Assembly: GCA_036507955.1 (NCBI GenBank)
Contig: DATCIH010000030.1
Location: forward strand, 1 to 43,311
DNA: 43,311 nucleotides
Direction: 5' to 3'
From: DATCIH01 sp036507955
Lineage (GTDB): Bacteria > Bacillota > Clostridia > Clostridiales > Clostridiaceae
The notes under the pieces were generated by a model, which made no database searches, was not told where the DNA came from, and saw only the letters and a program-made list of their open reading frames with translations. The position numbers were made by a program, and so were the translations under genes. The stretch's first letter is position 1; each line of letters starts with the position of its first letter. This document shows, in pieces, positions 15,858 through 24,615 of this stretch.

Positions 15858-17777
15858 TTAAGAAGAAATATCTGAAAGTTCCACTCGTATATTCTCATTC
15901 TTACTTCTCATTTTGCTTTTATAAAGCATATTTTCTTTAAATACTTCGTTTGAAGGGAGCATAACTGTAAACTTACTTCCTTTCCCCAATTCACTTTCAA
16001 CATATATACTGCCACCATGTAATTCTATAATAGACTTAACTAAACTCAAGCCAATACCCATACCTTCTGAATTTCTTGATAGTGATGAGTCTAATTGCTT
16101 AAATCTATCAAATATCATTTTAAGGTCCTTTTCTTCCATGCCTATACCATTATCTTTCACCGATATTTCAACAAATTCATTCTTGTCCTTAACCTCTACT
16201 AATATTTCATCCCCGAACTCTGAAAATTTTATCGCATTTGATAAAAGATTTAATACTATTCTCTCTATCTTTTCAGGGTCACAAGCAATAACTTTTACTT
16301 CAATATCCATATCAAAAATAATATTTATACCTTTACTTTCAGTATAATTAGTTACAGACATCACTATTTCCTCTATAACTTCAACTATATTGTTATTTGA
16401 TAAGTTTAATACAAAATATCCTGCTTCAATTTTTGATGTATCAACTATATTATTAATAAGTCTTGTTAACCTATAACAGTTTTGCTTCATGGAGTCAATA
16501 TATTTAATAACCGAATCCTTATTTTCGTCAAGTGACCCATTACTGTAATACAACTTAAGTAACTGAACCGTTGAATATATAACATTTAATGGTGTTTTAA
16601 GCTCATGGGATATATTAACAATAAGTTCTTCCTGGGATTTCAAAGCTTTTTCTATAATTAGATTAGACTTTATTTCAGGAGTAACATCTATTATTAAAAT
16701 TAATATTTCCTGGATTTCCCCATTTACATCAAGCATTGGTTCAAAGATAATATTCCAATATACCTCTTCTCCATTTATAATTTGTTTCTCTTTATTCAAG
16801 TATGTAGTTTTCTTTTCCTTTAACACTCCACTAACACAGTGTTTATATTCGCTTGATTTGAATATTTTAAATAAATCTTCCACCTTCATATCTTTTATTT
16901 GACCTATTAAACTAACATTAGGTCTCAAAGATTTAATGATATTAAACGCCTTTTTATTAATGTCCACAATTCTTAAGTATGGGCATGATAATCTAATAAT
17001 AGGTAAATTTAAAGTATCTATCATTCTGTTCAAGAATTCCTTTTGTTCTTTAATTATCTCATTTTGCCTTTTTATACTTTGTTTATTTAAAATATTTTCT
17101 GTAACCTCATTGGTAGTCACAAATATGTATTTCAATTCCCCCCATTCAGATATAGGTGTTAAAATAGAATCCCAATTAGTTATGCCTCTCTCAAGCTTAT
17201 TATATCTGAATTCTTTTGTGCTGCTGGTCTTTTGAGTTTCAAGAACATTGTCCCAAATAACTTCCACTTGACTTCCTACAAATCCTGTTACAATTTCATT
17301 AATCGATCTACCTATACTATTTTCCTCTTTATTAAAAGATGGTTGCAAAAAATCAAGATATTTTTGATTAGCTTTAAGTAATATTAAATCAGGTACACTG
17401 TAAACAGCTAAGCCCTGAATGTTATCAGTAAATGTTTGTTCAATAAAAATGAGTTTGTCTTCAAGTCTGGAATTTAGTTTCTCAACAAAAGTATATATCT
17501 TTTCATTTGTTTTGATACCATTTAAAAATGATATACTCACTTCCCTTGCATTAAGGGACTTAGTAAATAAATATCCTGAGCACTGACTGCTAATACTATC
17601 AAGAAGTATCTTCGGATTAATTTTTAGCAAATTTCCTATTTCAATAAGCGATTTACCTAACAATTCATCCATTGTAAAACCTGTGAAATTAACAAATTCC
17701 TTGTTAACTTCGATTATAATGCCATCACGCGAATGCAAAAACGGTTCCATTATCTTCTTAATAAGAGTATTTCTCAT
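15858..17777 (-). CDS. Membrane-free PAS sensor histidine kinase
   Basis: 639 residues starting at ATG 17777 (GGAGGAATACA just upstream; the longer frame from 17804 has no such site). The N-terminal half has PAS-like segments at about 12-60, 100-150, 165-225 and 235-350. HisKA follows with H-box NISHELKTPLNVIYS (about residue 385). HATPase_c has N-box LNLLSNAIKFS, G1 VKDNGIGMEE, F-box IFDRFKQLD and G2 GMGIGLSLVKSI. No transmembrane segment is obvious, so the sensing is cytosolic. No response regulator is adjacent. The kinase should phosphorylate a distant partner; phosphorelay to a sporulation regulator is possible for such orphan kinases but is only inference. A decayed paralogue lies at 3851-4918. 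Confidence 0.9.
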   Translation of the reverse strand: MRNTLIKKIMEPFLHSRDGIIIEVNKEFVNFTGFTMDELLGKSLIEIGNLLKINPKILLDSISSQCSGYLFTKSLNAREVSISFLNGIKTNEKIYTFVEKLNSRLEDKLIFIEQTFTDNIQGLAVYSVPDLILLKANQKYLDFLQPSFNKEENSIGRSINEIVTGFVGSQVEVIWDNVLETQKTSSTKEFRYNKLERGITNWDSILTPISEWGELKYIFVTTNEVTENILNKQSIKRQNEIIKEQKEFLNRMIDTLNLPIIRLSCPYLRIVDINKKAFNIIKSLRPNVSLIGQIKDMKVEDLFKIFKSSEYKHCVSGVLKEKKTTYLNKEKQIINGEEVYWNIIFEPMLDVNGEIQEILILIIDVTPEIKSNLIIEKALKSQEELIVNISHELKTPLNVIYSTVQLLKLYYSNGSLDENKDSVIKYIDSMKQNCYRLTRLINNIVDTSKIEAGYFVLNLSNNNIVEVIEEIVMSVTNYTESKGINIIFDMDIEVKVIACDPEKIERIVLNLLSNAIKFSEFGDEILVEVKDKNEFVEISVKDNGIGMEEKDLKMIFDRFKQLDSSLSRNSEGMGIGLSLVKSIIELHGGSIYVESELGKGSKFTVMLPSNEVFKENMLYKSKMRSKNENIRVELSDISS

Positions 17778-17905
17778 TGTATTCCTCCATTTATTTAAAG
17801 TCATACTATTTTTATTTGATTATATGTTTGTTATAATTGTATAATAAAGTAAATAAGTCTTAATTTGTTTGCTAATATATTATATTAATAAAGGGAGGGT
17901 TCTTC

Positions 17906-18517
17906 ATGAAAAACAAAAAACTTTTATCAGTTGTCCTCAGTATTTCTATATTATTATCGGGCACCTTTTTCGTTAATCTCAATGTAAAAGCTGACAGCAT
18001 AGGTAAGACAATAACGGTCATACATAACAATTTATCTGTGTCACAGGAATCTACAGGCACTTTAGGTTCCGACAGAAATTTAAAGCCACTAAAATTCGCA
18101 CTGGCAAAAGGAAAGCTTTTTCCTGAAATGTATTCATCTACGATGTCTACATTTTCAAATTCTACACTTGCAGCTGCATTGTACACAGCCCCTTATTCAA
18201 TAGTACATACATCTCTCGGAGATGCTTTGTTTCTTCAGCAAGGCTGCACGGATACTAATTCTCGTGCTTTTGGATGGGACCATGCTCTACAAACCGATTT
18301 GAATAACTTATCCCAATCCTTTGGACTTGGTATTAATCTTACTGTGGATGGGGAATTCGGGCCTGGCACTACGTCAGGAGTTAAAACCTTTCAAACCTAC
18401 GTTAGAAATTCCTGGGGTTGTTCAAGTATGTCTATTGATGGTGTAGCCGGAAATCAAACCTGGACTGCAATATATGCACTTTTTAGTGGCTATAACCCAC
18501 ATTCATATATCTCTTAA
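17906..18517 (+). CDS. Secreted peptidoglycan-binding-domain protein
   Basis: 203 residues with a clear signal peptide (MKNKKLLSVVLSISILLSG ... VKA, cleavage near residue 29) and a C-terminal PG_binding_1-type domain (LTVDGEFGPGTTSGVKTFQ, then SIDGVAGNQTWTAIYALFSG). The middle about 90 residues are Ser/Thr-rich linker without a recognised fold. No catalytic domain is seen, so it likely anchors to or senses the wall. RBS AAGGGAGGG at a good distance. It stands alone between the divergent kinase and a strong bidirectional terminator. Confidence 0.85.
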   Translation: MKNKKLLSVVLSISILLSGTFFVNLNVKADSIGKTITVIHNNLSVSQESTGTLGSDRNLKPLKFALAKGKLFPEMYSSTMSTFSNSTLAAALYTAPYSIVHTSLGDALFLQQGCTDTNSRAFGWDHALQTDLNNLSQSFGLGINLTVDGEFGPGTTSGVKTFQTYVRNSWGCSSMSIDGVAGNQTWTAIYALFSGYNPHSYIS

Positions 18518-18535
18518 TTTATATAATATTTTAAA

Positions 18536-18580
18536 ACAATGATATTTTGAATATAACTATTGTATTCAAAATATCATTGT
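18536..18580. terminator. Bidirectional terminator
   Basis: ACAATGATATTTTGAATA and its inverted copy TATTCAAAATATCATTGT form an 18-bp perfect stem followed by TTTTT on the plus strand. It separates the convergent secreted-protein gene and the anti-sigma gene. Confidence 0.85.
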
Positions 18581-18584
18581 TTTT

Positions 18585-19793
18585 CTATTTAATTCTTACC
18601 TTAATTGGATCAATAGCTACAAATGGTGGTCCTGGCATATATTGAAGTTGACTTATTACTAAATATAGTTCCTTATTCTTATTAAAATAGCAGCTTCCGA
18701 AGGATAAGTTTATACATTTATTCGAATCTATATTTGCTAATATATTTCCAGAAATTAAATATTTATTTCCTAGCTCATCAATTAAATATGGGAATTCGCC
18801 CTTATCCGTCCCTAGCTTTCTTCCAATTGACCAGCATTCAGATTTGTCTAATTTGTTTTCACCGAGCTTTACTCTAACATCAATATGAGTTGGATAAATC
18901 TTTAGGTACTCTAAATTAAAATCTGTATTATTCGCTTCAAATTTAATATTACTAAATTCTTCTGGCTTCTTTGATTTTAAACTTTTATCGATTTTAACAT
19001 TAAAATTCCACTTCCCTTCAATACTAAAAGGCTCTCTATTAAATTTTGAAGTGAAATTACTGCTGTTTTGATTTGGTAGTTTTGTATTATACGCTTCTGT
19101 TAAGCTAGAAATATCAATATTTATTTCATTAGGTATTTTGCTACTATCTGACACACTTATTAGTTCAATGGAGCCAAATGTCTTCTTATCTTTAGAAAAG
19201 CTGTCAAGAGAATTCCCTAGGGATGATACTATGCACTTATATTGTTTATTGCTTAGCATAATATAATCTCCAGCCTTGCCCTCCACTTCTTCAGAAAGTA
19301 TGGGAGATTTATAATCTTTGCTATCCAAAAGAATGTTATTATTTTCATCCTTTAAAGTAAAGTTCTCCAAAAGTAGGTTTTTAACGTTATCTTTAGAAAG
19401 TTGACCATCTAGCGTATATAATATAAATAAGTCTTTATCATCTGACACAATATTATCAATAGTAATATTTATGCCCTTATCTACCTGTGTTATTTTTACA
19501 TTTTGTTTTTCAGCATTTGCTATATTCTTATCATAATGAAAAAGTAAAGCATTTGATAATGAAGAAACAATAGGTAACCCCTGTACTGATTCTGCAAAAG
19601 CTGGTGAAATATTAATACTTAAAATAAAAATCACAAATGATGCAGCTATAGTGCCAATTATGTTAGAAATGTTTCGCTTAATCCTTATCTTATTTGCATC
19701 ATGTCTTGCTTTTTCAATAGTCATTTTAATTACTGCATCAAGTTTATCAGAAACTTTTATTTGTTCAAATTCACTTTTTCTTTCACAGTCCAA
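18585..19793 (-). CDS. DUF4179-domain anti-sigma factor
   Basis: 402 residues with a cytoplasmic N-terminus of about 45 residues (KLDAVIKMTIEKARHDANKI), one membrane helix (IIGTIAASFVIFILSINISP) and a long extracellular part. The DUF4179 portion begins FAESVQGLPIVSSLSNALLF. The start is TTG 19793, two bases after the sigma stop, with AGAGGAG inside the end of the sigma gene, indicating translational coupling. In such pairs the membrane protein holds the sigma factor until an envelope signal arrives. Assignment as anti-sigma rests on domain and gene order. Confidence 0.85.
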   Translation of the reverse strand: MDCERKSEFEQIKVSDKLDAVIKMTIEKARHDANKIRIKRNISNIIGTIAASFVIFILSINISPAFAESVQGLPIVSSLSNALLFHYDKNIANAEKQNVKITQVDKGINITIDNIVSDDKDLFILYTLDGQLSKDNVKNLLLENFTLKDENNNILLDSKDYKSPILSEEVEGKAGDYIMLSNKQYKCIVSSLGNSLDSFSKDKKTFGSIELISVSDSSKIPNEINIDISSLTEAYNTKLPNQNSSNFTSKFNREPFSIEGKWNFNVKIDKSLKSKKPEEFSNIKFEANNTDFNLEYLKIYPTHIDVRVKLGENKLDKSECWSIGRKLGTDKGEFPYLIDELGNKYLISGNILANIDSNKCINLSFGSCYFNKNKELYLVISQLQYMPGPPFVAIDPIKVRIK

Positions 19794-20324
19794 TTAAACA
19801 CACTCCTCTACCAAGTCTAGTTTTAATTTTTTCAAACCCCTATGTAGGTAAACTTTTACTGTACCCTCTGGTATTGCTAATAGTGTTGATATTTCAGAAA
19901 TAGTCATATCCTGAAAATATTTAAGAATAATTATGTTTTTAAATTTTATGTCTAATTTATCAACTGCATTAAACAAATCAAAACTGGTATCTATATCAGT
20001 CTCTTCTTCGGAATCGTTAAAATTATCTAATTTTTGATAGTCATCTATGTAGATAATATTTTTATTATCTTTTAATTTATCAGTTGCAGAATTTATAAGT
20101 ATTCTGGTAATCCAAGTCTTAAAAAAACTTGGGTTATTAATCTTTTTTATATTCATGTATGCTTTGTATACGGTATCACTTATGATATCTAAAGCATCTT
20201 GTTCATTTTTTAAATACACAAAAGCTATTTTATAGAGATTTTCTTTATAAAGGCTAATCAAATCAGTAAAAGCCTCTGTGTCTCCTTTTTGTGCCATTTT
20301 CACAAGTGTTTCCATATCCCTCAT
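19794..20324 (-). CDS. ECF-type RNA polymerase sigma factor
   Basis: 176 residues with sigma-70 region 2 (FTDLISLYKENLYKIAFVYL, NEQDALDIISDTVYKAYMNI, FKTWITRILINSA) and region 4 (LDIKFKNIIILKYFQDMTIS, EISTLLAIPEGTVKVYLHRG). No other domain. The start ATG follows GAGGTG at five bases. It is co-transcribed with its DUF4179 anti-sigma. A promoter upstream (20370-20398) has the ECF form TGTAACCTTTTT / ACAGTC and is matched before the gene at 20431-20856, so the factor probably controls itself and that gene. Confidence 0.93.
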   Translation of the reverse strand: MRDMETLVKMAQKGDTEAFTDLISLYKENLYKIAFVYLKNEQDALDIISDTVYKAYMNIKKINNPSFFKTWITRILINSATDKLKDNKNIIYIDDYQKLDNFNDSEEETDIDTSFDLFNAVDKLDIKFKNIIILKYFQDMTISEISTLLAIPEGTVKVYLHRGLKKLKLDLVEECV

Positions 20325-20369
20325 TTTTTCACCTCTTCATCATTATGTTTTAAGTCTGTATACATATTA

Positions 20370-20398
20370 TAGACTGTATAATATATAAAAAGGTTACA
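20370..20398 (-). promoter_or_regulatory. ECF-type promoter of the sigma operon
   Basis: Minus strand: TGTAACCTTTTT (20387-20398), 9 bp, ACAGTCTA (20370-20377). AAC to GTC spacing is as in AAC-type extracytoplasmic-function promoters. The same elements at the same spacing occur at 20886-20914. Confidence 0.7.
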
Positions 20399-20430
20399 CT
20401 AAAAAGAAATATTTTACTTGTTAATTAAAT

Positions 20431-20856
20431 TCATCTGAGTAACGGATAACCTTCACTAATATTAACCTTGAAGCTTCTGGTATTATCGTAATTAAAGGTT
20501 TGTGTTTTGGACAAATGAATTACCGGGCTTAAGAGTATTCTACGATATAAGACTAAGGAAAGAAAATACATGAAAAACATAACTAATAAGCACTTGGCAC
20601 TTTCTCTATATTTTAGGTAAATCTTCTTATCATGAGCTGGCACACTACGTTTCACTCTATTTCCTATAAATTCACTTTCCCCAAAATCCTTTATTGCTAA
20701 TTTAACTGCTGCTTCTTCTGATAGCCCTCTACTGAAATATTCATTTTTTAATAGTGTAAGCTGTTCTTTAATTTCACAGCTTAAAGCTTCTTGGTCTTTT
20801 TCCTCTACTTCCATTTCATATAATTGCTCTTTAATATACATTTCAATTTCTAACAT
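20431..20856 (-). CDS. Permease-prefix (HAAS-like) protein, C-terminus possibly truncated
   Basis: 141 residues. The N-terminal prefix domain (YIKEQLYEMEVEEKDQEALS, RGLSEEAAVKLAIKDFGESE) is followed by one helix (AKCLLVMFFMYFLSLVLY) and a short tail ending ISEGYPLLR. Relatives with this N-terminus usually carry a multi-helix VanZ or permease part, so the gene may be cut short. RBS AAGGAG upstream of ATG 20856. It is preceded by an ECF promoter identical in its key bases to that of the sigma gene just downstream, so it is the best candidate target of that sigma factor. Confidence 0.65.
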   Translation of the reverse strand: MLEIEMYIKEQLYEMEVEEKDQEALSCEIKEQLTLLKNEYFSRGLSEEAAVKLAIKDFGESEFIGNRVKRSVPAHDKKIYLKYRESAKCLLVMFFMYFLSLVLYRRILLSPVIHLSKTQTFNYDNTRSFKVNISEGYPLLR

Positions 20857-20885
20857 ACTATCGCTCCTTAAACCTCTATACCTAT

Positions 20886-20914
20886 TAGACTGTCTAATAG
20901 GTAAAAAGGTTACA
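20886..20914 (-). promoter_or_regulatory. ECF-type promoter overlapped by a 23-bp palindrome
   Basis: Minus strand: TGTAACCTTTTT (20903-20914), 9 bp, ACAGTCTA (20886-20893). The -10 lies inside the palindrome ACCTATTAGAC-A-GTCTAATAGGT (about 20880-20902). The copy before the sigma gene keeps the promoter bases but not the full palindrome. Confidence 0.65.
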
Positions 20915-20966
20915 CCTTGGAAAAATAATTTAAATTTCCATTGTACAATAAAAACACAAGAACGAA

Positions 20967-20998
20967 AATAAGCTTAAAGGATTCCCCTTAAGCTTATT
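20967..20998 (-). terminator. Stem-loop after the SecB-like gene
   Basis: AATAAGCTTAA and TTAAGCTTATT form an 11-bp perfect stem around a 10-nt loop. On the minus strand TTTTCG follows, a weak T-tract. It is the only structure in the 220-bp gap between 20857 and 21076 besides the promoter at 20886. Confidence 0.5.
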
Positions 20999-21076
20999 GG
21001 AACAATTGGAATGAAGGAATGAAGAAAAGGGAGAATAAACGGTTTCTAATGCTTATAAAAAACCATTATCAAATAT

Positions 21077-21568
21077 TTAAATACTTTTACCGTTATCTTT
21101 ATATTCAGTTTCATTTTTTCTTTCAAGTTCTAATTTATTTTTTAATTCCCTTAACTTTACAATATTAGCCATAGGCAACCTTACAGGTGGATTTAACCCA
21201 AGCAAGGCTGTAGTAGATATAATATAAGATCTACTTAATTGTGACAATGTTGCTACACCATTTAATTCCATCGTTCTCCTAAAACTTTCACTATCTAAAA
21301 CATTAGGATTACCCATGAATACGCCTTCTAGATTAAAAGACACTTTAAACAAAAGTGAGTTTTTTATCTTAGCCTTTACTTCAACTATAAATTCAAGATA
21401 CCCAGTAAACTTGTTATCTTCTTCTGTTATATTTAAGATATTATAATCTAGATTATATTCAAGTTTAGCTACAATTCCATTTGGTTCTATAGGCTTAGTT
21501 AAAAGAGAAAACTCTGAAACCCTAGTCCTTAATAATTGAAAGTCTGCCATAACCTTATCAACATTCAT
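21077..21568 (-). CDS. SecB-like chaperone-fold protein
   Basis: 163 residues. The central and C-terminal part resembles SecB-type proteins: YNILNITEEDNKFTGYLEF, a strand FKVSFNLEGVFMGNP, the helix VATLSQLSRSYIISTTALLG, and NPPVRLPMANIVKLRELKNK. SecB proper is a proteobacterial export chaperone; in Gram-positives SecB-like proteins are mostly found as chaperones for toxin-antitoxin pairs or as solitary genes. No toxin or antitoxin gene lies next to it. Predicted cytoplasmic; may bind unfolded chains. An ATG start with a weak upstream GAGG. Confidence 0.65.
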   Translation of the reverse strand: MNVDKVMADFQLLRTRVSEFSLLTKPIEPNGIVAKLEYNLDYNILNITEEDNKFTGYLEFIVEVKAKIKNSLLFKVSFNLEGVFMGNPNVLDSESFRRTMELNGVATLSQLSRSYIISTTALLGLNPPVRLPMANIVKLRELKNKLELERKNETEYKDNGKSI

Positions 21569-21650
21569 TATATTACCTCTATTATTACCATAGAATTTGC
21601 ACTGAAGTACTTTTACACTTACCTACCATATTATTAGTATGTGCAATTTC

Positions 21651-21680
21651 AAGAAAAATAAACATATGTTTATTTTTCTT
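21651..21680. terminator. Perfect 30-bp palindrome, probable terminator
   Basis: AAGAAAAATAAACAT followed directly by its complement ATGTTTATTTTTCTT. It lies between the AlkZ-related gene and the SecB-like gene and ends in T-rich sequence on both strands. Confidence 0.5.
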
Positions 21681-21758
21681 AAGTATCGAATTAAATCAAA
21701 AAAAAGTACCAGAATTAACTGACACTTTCCATTTTATGTATTCCCCTATTTGCAGCTG

Positions 21759-22469
21759 CTATTCCTGCTGTTTTTGTCTATTACTAATACCAATAAATTT
21801 TGACATCGCTTTAGTATCTGCACTCGGGTTTAATATAAGTATCTGTTCTTTTATTTTATCAATAGCTTCTTGTTGGCTTAATTCACAAGATAAATCAAAC
21901 ATTTCTTCTCCGAAGAAATCTTCTGTGGTGCGAAAAGTTGTAACAGGCCACCCATATTCCTTGCCAACTTTAGATAATTTATACTTTTCCCCACTGATTG
22001 TAATAAACATTTTCATTTGTAACATGGTTATAGATGCTTCAAATTCTGATTTCTGGCTCTTGTCAAATCCTATCATCATTTTAATTTCATATAAGGATAA
22101 ATCTGGAGTATGACAAATTAAATCATATATATTTTTAGCTGTATTGCTCATCAAACCTTCACGATACATTTCATAAAATGTTCTATATTCTCTTCTTATC
22201 GCCATGAAATATGGATACCACTCTTTAGTAATCCAGCCGCCTTTATTAAAAAACAGTTTACCGTATGCTAAATCATCGCATTCAAGAATTCCACGTATAC
22301 GCCATTCCCAGGGGTCAGTTTCCTTAATACCTGTATGTGCCACCAAATTGTCAGAGAAGTAAGCGCATAGAGAAAAAATTCCTTCACCATTGCTTCCACT
22401 CATTGAAAATCCTACTTCTCGTAATGCTGTACAAAAACATGGAAATGAATTAATCTTTTGCCGCTGCAA
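21759..22469 (-). CDS. AlkZ-related winged-helix protein
   Basis: 236 residues resembling proteins annotated as AlkZ-related, distant from the HTH_42 DNA glycosylases. Recognisable points are the N-terminal FPCFCTALREVGFSMSG, the segment ECDDLAYGKLFFNKGGWITK, and a winged-helix-like LICHTPDLSLYEIKMMIG with a strand pair KYKLSKVGKEYGWP. No catalytic claim can be made. The TTG at 22469 is chosen because GAGGAGGG lies eight bases upstream; longer frames would run through that site. It is 29 bp after the SDR gene and likely co-transcribed with it. Confidence 0.6.
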   Translation of the reverse strand: MQRQKINSFPCFCTALREVGFSMSGSNGEGIFSLCAYFSDNLVAHTGIKETDPWEWRIRGILECDDLAYGKLFFNKGGWITKEWYPYFMAIRREYRTFYEMYREGLMSNTAKNIYDLICHTPDLSLYEIKMMIGFDKSQKSEFEASITMLQMKMFITISGEKYKLSKVGKEYGWPVTTFRTTEDFFGEEMFDLSCELSQQEAIDKIKEQILILNPSADTKAMSKFIGISNRQKQQE

Positions 22470-22498
22470 TCTGCATCCCTCCTCAAAAATCAATAGTG

Positions 22499-23215
22499 TT
22501 AAATTCTATAATAAATCCAATCAGGCATGTGCTTTATCAAAAAAGCTATAATACCCCATCTTTTAGTAACATAGGCTACTCTCTTTTTCTGTTTAATTTT
22601 CTTATATATTTGAAATGCTACCTTCTTAGGTGATTGAACCCAAAATAGTCCTTCTCCTTTAGCCATATCCGTATCTACTAGTCCAGGTCTGACATCTGTT
22701 ATTGTTATATTAGCCTTGTCTTTTTTTATTTTGTAACTTATTCCATCTAGGTAATTAGAAATATATGCTTTTGAAGCATTATAAGCAGGTGCTTCCCTAT
22801 TACCTCTTAAGCAGCCAATAGAAGATATTACTACTAATTGTCCAAAATCTTTCTCCAGGAAATGTTTTAAGGAAACATTTATCATTGAAGTGACTCCTGT
22901 AACATTAACATCAATAGTTTCTCTCTCTTTATCCCAATTTAATTCCTTATTTATATGATCTATACCTGAAGTTATTATTATTAAATCTACACCATCCATT
23001 TCATTAATTAATTCAGCTAACTTACCCATTGCCTCATCTTGTTTGGAAATGTCAATAATTTTTACATATGATTTTGTGTGTAACTCTCTTTGCAATTCAA
23101 GTAACAATTCATTTCTTCTAGCTGCTAACCCTATAACATACTTTTCTTTTGATAGGATTTTTGCTAATTCTCTTCCGATGCCACTACTTGCACCAATGAT
23201 AATTGCTTTATTCAT
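22499..23215 (-). CDS. SDR-family NAD(P)-dependent oxidoreductase
   Basis: 238 residues, classical short-chain dehydrogenase: cofactor motif GASSGIG near residue 8, VVISSIG with the active-site serine, and YNASK. The C-terminal WVQSPKKVAFQIYKKIKQKK and the hydrophobic end resemble short SDRs of lipid or cell-envelope type. The ATG at 23215 has GGAGGG seven bases upstream; a GTG at 23230 would overlap that site. All catalytic residues are present, in contrast with the two damaged SDR genes further right. Substrate unknown. Confidence 0.88.
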   Translation of the reverse strand: MNKAIIIGASSGIGRELAKILSKEKYVIGLAARRNELLLELQRELHTKSYVKIIDISKQDEAMGKLAELINEMDGVDLIIITSGIDHINKELNWDKERETIDVNVTGVTSMINVSLKHFLEKDFGQLVVISSIGCLRGNREAPAYNASKAYISNYLDGISYKIKKDKANITITDVRPGLVDTDMAKGEGLFWVQSPKKVAFQIYKKIKQKKRVAYVTKRWGIIAFLIKHMPDWIYYRI

Positions 23216-23301
23216 AAAACAACCCTCCACAAAGCTTATATATCTAATTAATATGAAATAGAGTAGGCTTCGTATACTTTGTGAAAATGATATCCTAATT
23301 T

Positions 23302-23424
23302 TTATTTCTTATCAACCCACGCTCTCCCAAGCATTCCTTCAAGGCATGAACAAATCTCAACATCCTTTTTGCCTTCATACAAAGGACGAAGGCAGTACAT
23401 TTCCTCTTTTAATAACTCTAACAA
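23302..23424 (-). pseudogene. Short GNAT-like N-terminal fragment
   Basis: A 40-codon frame from TTG 23424 behind a perfect AAGGAGG. LRPLYEGKKDVEICSCLEGM and LGRAWVDKK look like the beginning of clostridial GNAT-type acetyltransferases, which are about 250 residues. The frame stops after DKK, and no continuation is found in the 70 bp downstream. The rest was probably deleted. It could still be translated as a short peptide. Confidence 0.4.
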
Positions 23425-23451
23425 ATTGCTACCTCCTTAATAATAATAGTT

Positions 23452-24336
23452 TTACATTCTTTGTCCCATTTTAAATCTATAGGTGGTATTATAACCAAAT
23501 CTTCCATACCAAGCTTCCAACCATGTATAACCAATATATGAGTAGTCAAAACCAAGATATTTTAGTTCATTAGTTAAGGTTATTACTAATGCTGCACCAA
23601 TACCATTTTTTTGATAATGTTTCCTTACACCAAGGCATCCAATTCCACCTGTTCTCCCAGAAAAATTCATACTCCATCGAATATCTTTTTCATCAAGTAG
23701 CATAGCGCAACCTACAATCTTAATACCTTCACGGGCTACAAATATCTTTTCGTTTCGGGCATCTTCAAGTAAGGTTTTATATAACAGCACCCATTTACAT
23801 AATTCTTTCTCATCTTCCAGCATGTTTATTAATTGTATAGTTTCATCTTTATTAATTTTGCTAATACATTGATTTGCTACTGGTGAATGCACACTCCATG
23901 TATTAAGATCCATAGACATATCAATACTTGTCCAAGACCATTCAAATCCATGCTTACCTAAGAAATCATCTCCAAGTCCTATAGGAACCCCTTGCCACCA
24001 ATATCCACTTCCTTTTCCAGCATTCCAAACTCCATTTATCATAGATAATGCCCTATTAAGCAAAGCACTACCTATACCCTTTCTCCGTAAATGTGGTAAA
24101 ACATATAGCAACCAAATTGCATTAGTGCTGCCTTCCTCATTAACTAGAAGTCCACAACATTCATCATTATTATAAGCCATATATAACCAAACATTTTCAA
24201 CTGCTGGTTGTAAAAAAGGCAGGATATTATTTGAATCAATCTTCCAATCACTTATATAATCGATCCAAAAATCGATTAACAATTTTTCGTTACCCTTTAA
24301 CGGGACACGCTCTATCTTTATAATTATATTTTTCAC
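23452..24336 (-). CDS. Tandem GNAT acetyltransferase
   Basis: About 295 residues with two GNAT folds. In the first, LLYVLPHLRRKGIGSALLNR gives the acetyl-CoA loop R-x-x-G-I-G. In the second, IGCLGVRKHYQKNGIGAALV and LGFDYSYIGYTWLEAWYGRF follow. The likely start is GTG 24336 within AGAGAGGTGAAAAAT; the open frame extends to 24390 but overlaps the remnant upstream and lacks a better site. Architecture is like mycothiol-synthase-type double GNATs. The acyl acceptor is unknown. Confidence 0.8.
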   Translation of the reverse strand: MKNIIIKIERVPLKGNEKLLIDFWIDYISDWKIDSNNILPFLQPAVENVWLYMAYNNDECCGLLVNEEGSTNAIWLLYVLPHLRRKGIGSALLNRALSMINGVWNAGKGSGYWWQGVPIGLGDDFLGKHGFEWSWTSIDMSMDLNTWSVHSPVANQCISKINKDETIQLINMLEDEKELCKWVLLYKTLLEDARNEKIFVAREGIKIVGCAMLLDEKDIRWSMNFSGRTGGIGCLGVRKHYQKNGIGAALVITLTNELKYLGFDYSYIGYTWLEAWYGRFGYNTTYRFKMGQRM

Positions 24337-24373
24337 CTCTCTTATTATAGAAAAAAATGTTAACAAGATTAGC

Positions 24374-24615
24374 TCATTTTCTGCACTCACAATGAAGGAC
24401 TACTCCATCCTCTGGACGATAAATTTCCCCTCTTTCACATTCTAATACTGTAAATCCCGCTTTCTGTGCCAAATCTAACAGCTCTTCAATGGTGAACATC
24501 TCCCAATATATCTCAGAGTTTGCAAATGGGAAGAATTTTTTCCCATCTAAATTTGATAAAATCACTGTTCTTAAAAGTGTTCTTCCAGTATTTCTACTTG
24601 CATCTACCCATTGAA
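24374..24615 (-). pseudogene. C-terminal remnant of a larger protein, perhaps a methyltransferase
   Basis: The frame reads IQWVDASRNTGRTLLRTVIL, then DGKKFFPFANSEIYWEMFTI, EELLDLAQKAGFTVLECERG and DGVVLHCECRK to stop 24374. The 'EELLDLAQKAGF' pattern is like the end of SAM-dependent methyltransferases, but no cofactor motif is left. There is no start; the frame begins inside the amidase remnant, so the two were fused by a deletion near 24610. GTG 24565 opens the longest start-containing frame. Confidence 0.45.

Noticed and set aside
17872..18186. Minus-strand frame opposite the secreted peptidoglycan-binding gene
   Set aside because: The plus-strand frame has a signal peptide, a domain and a ribosome binding site; the other is its shadow.
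22470..22493. Longer start of the AlkZ-related gene at 22493
   Set aside because: It would run through the GAGGAGGG ribosome binding site; TTG 22469 is properly spaced.
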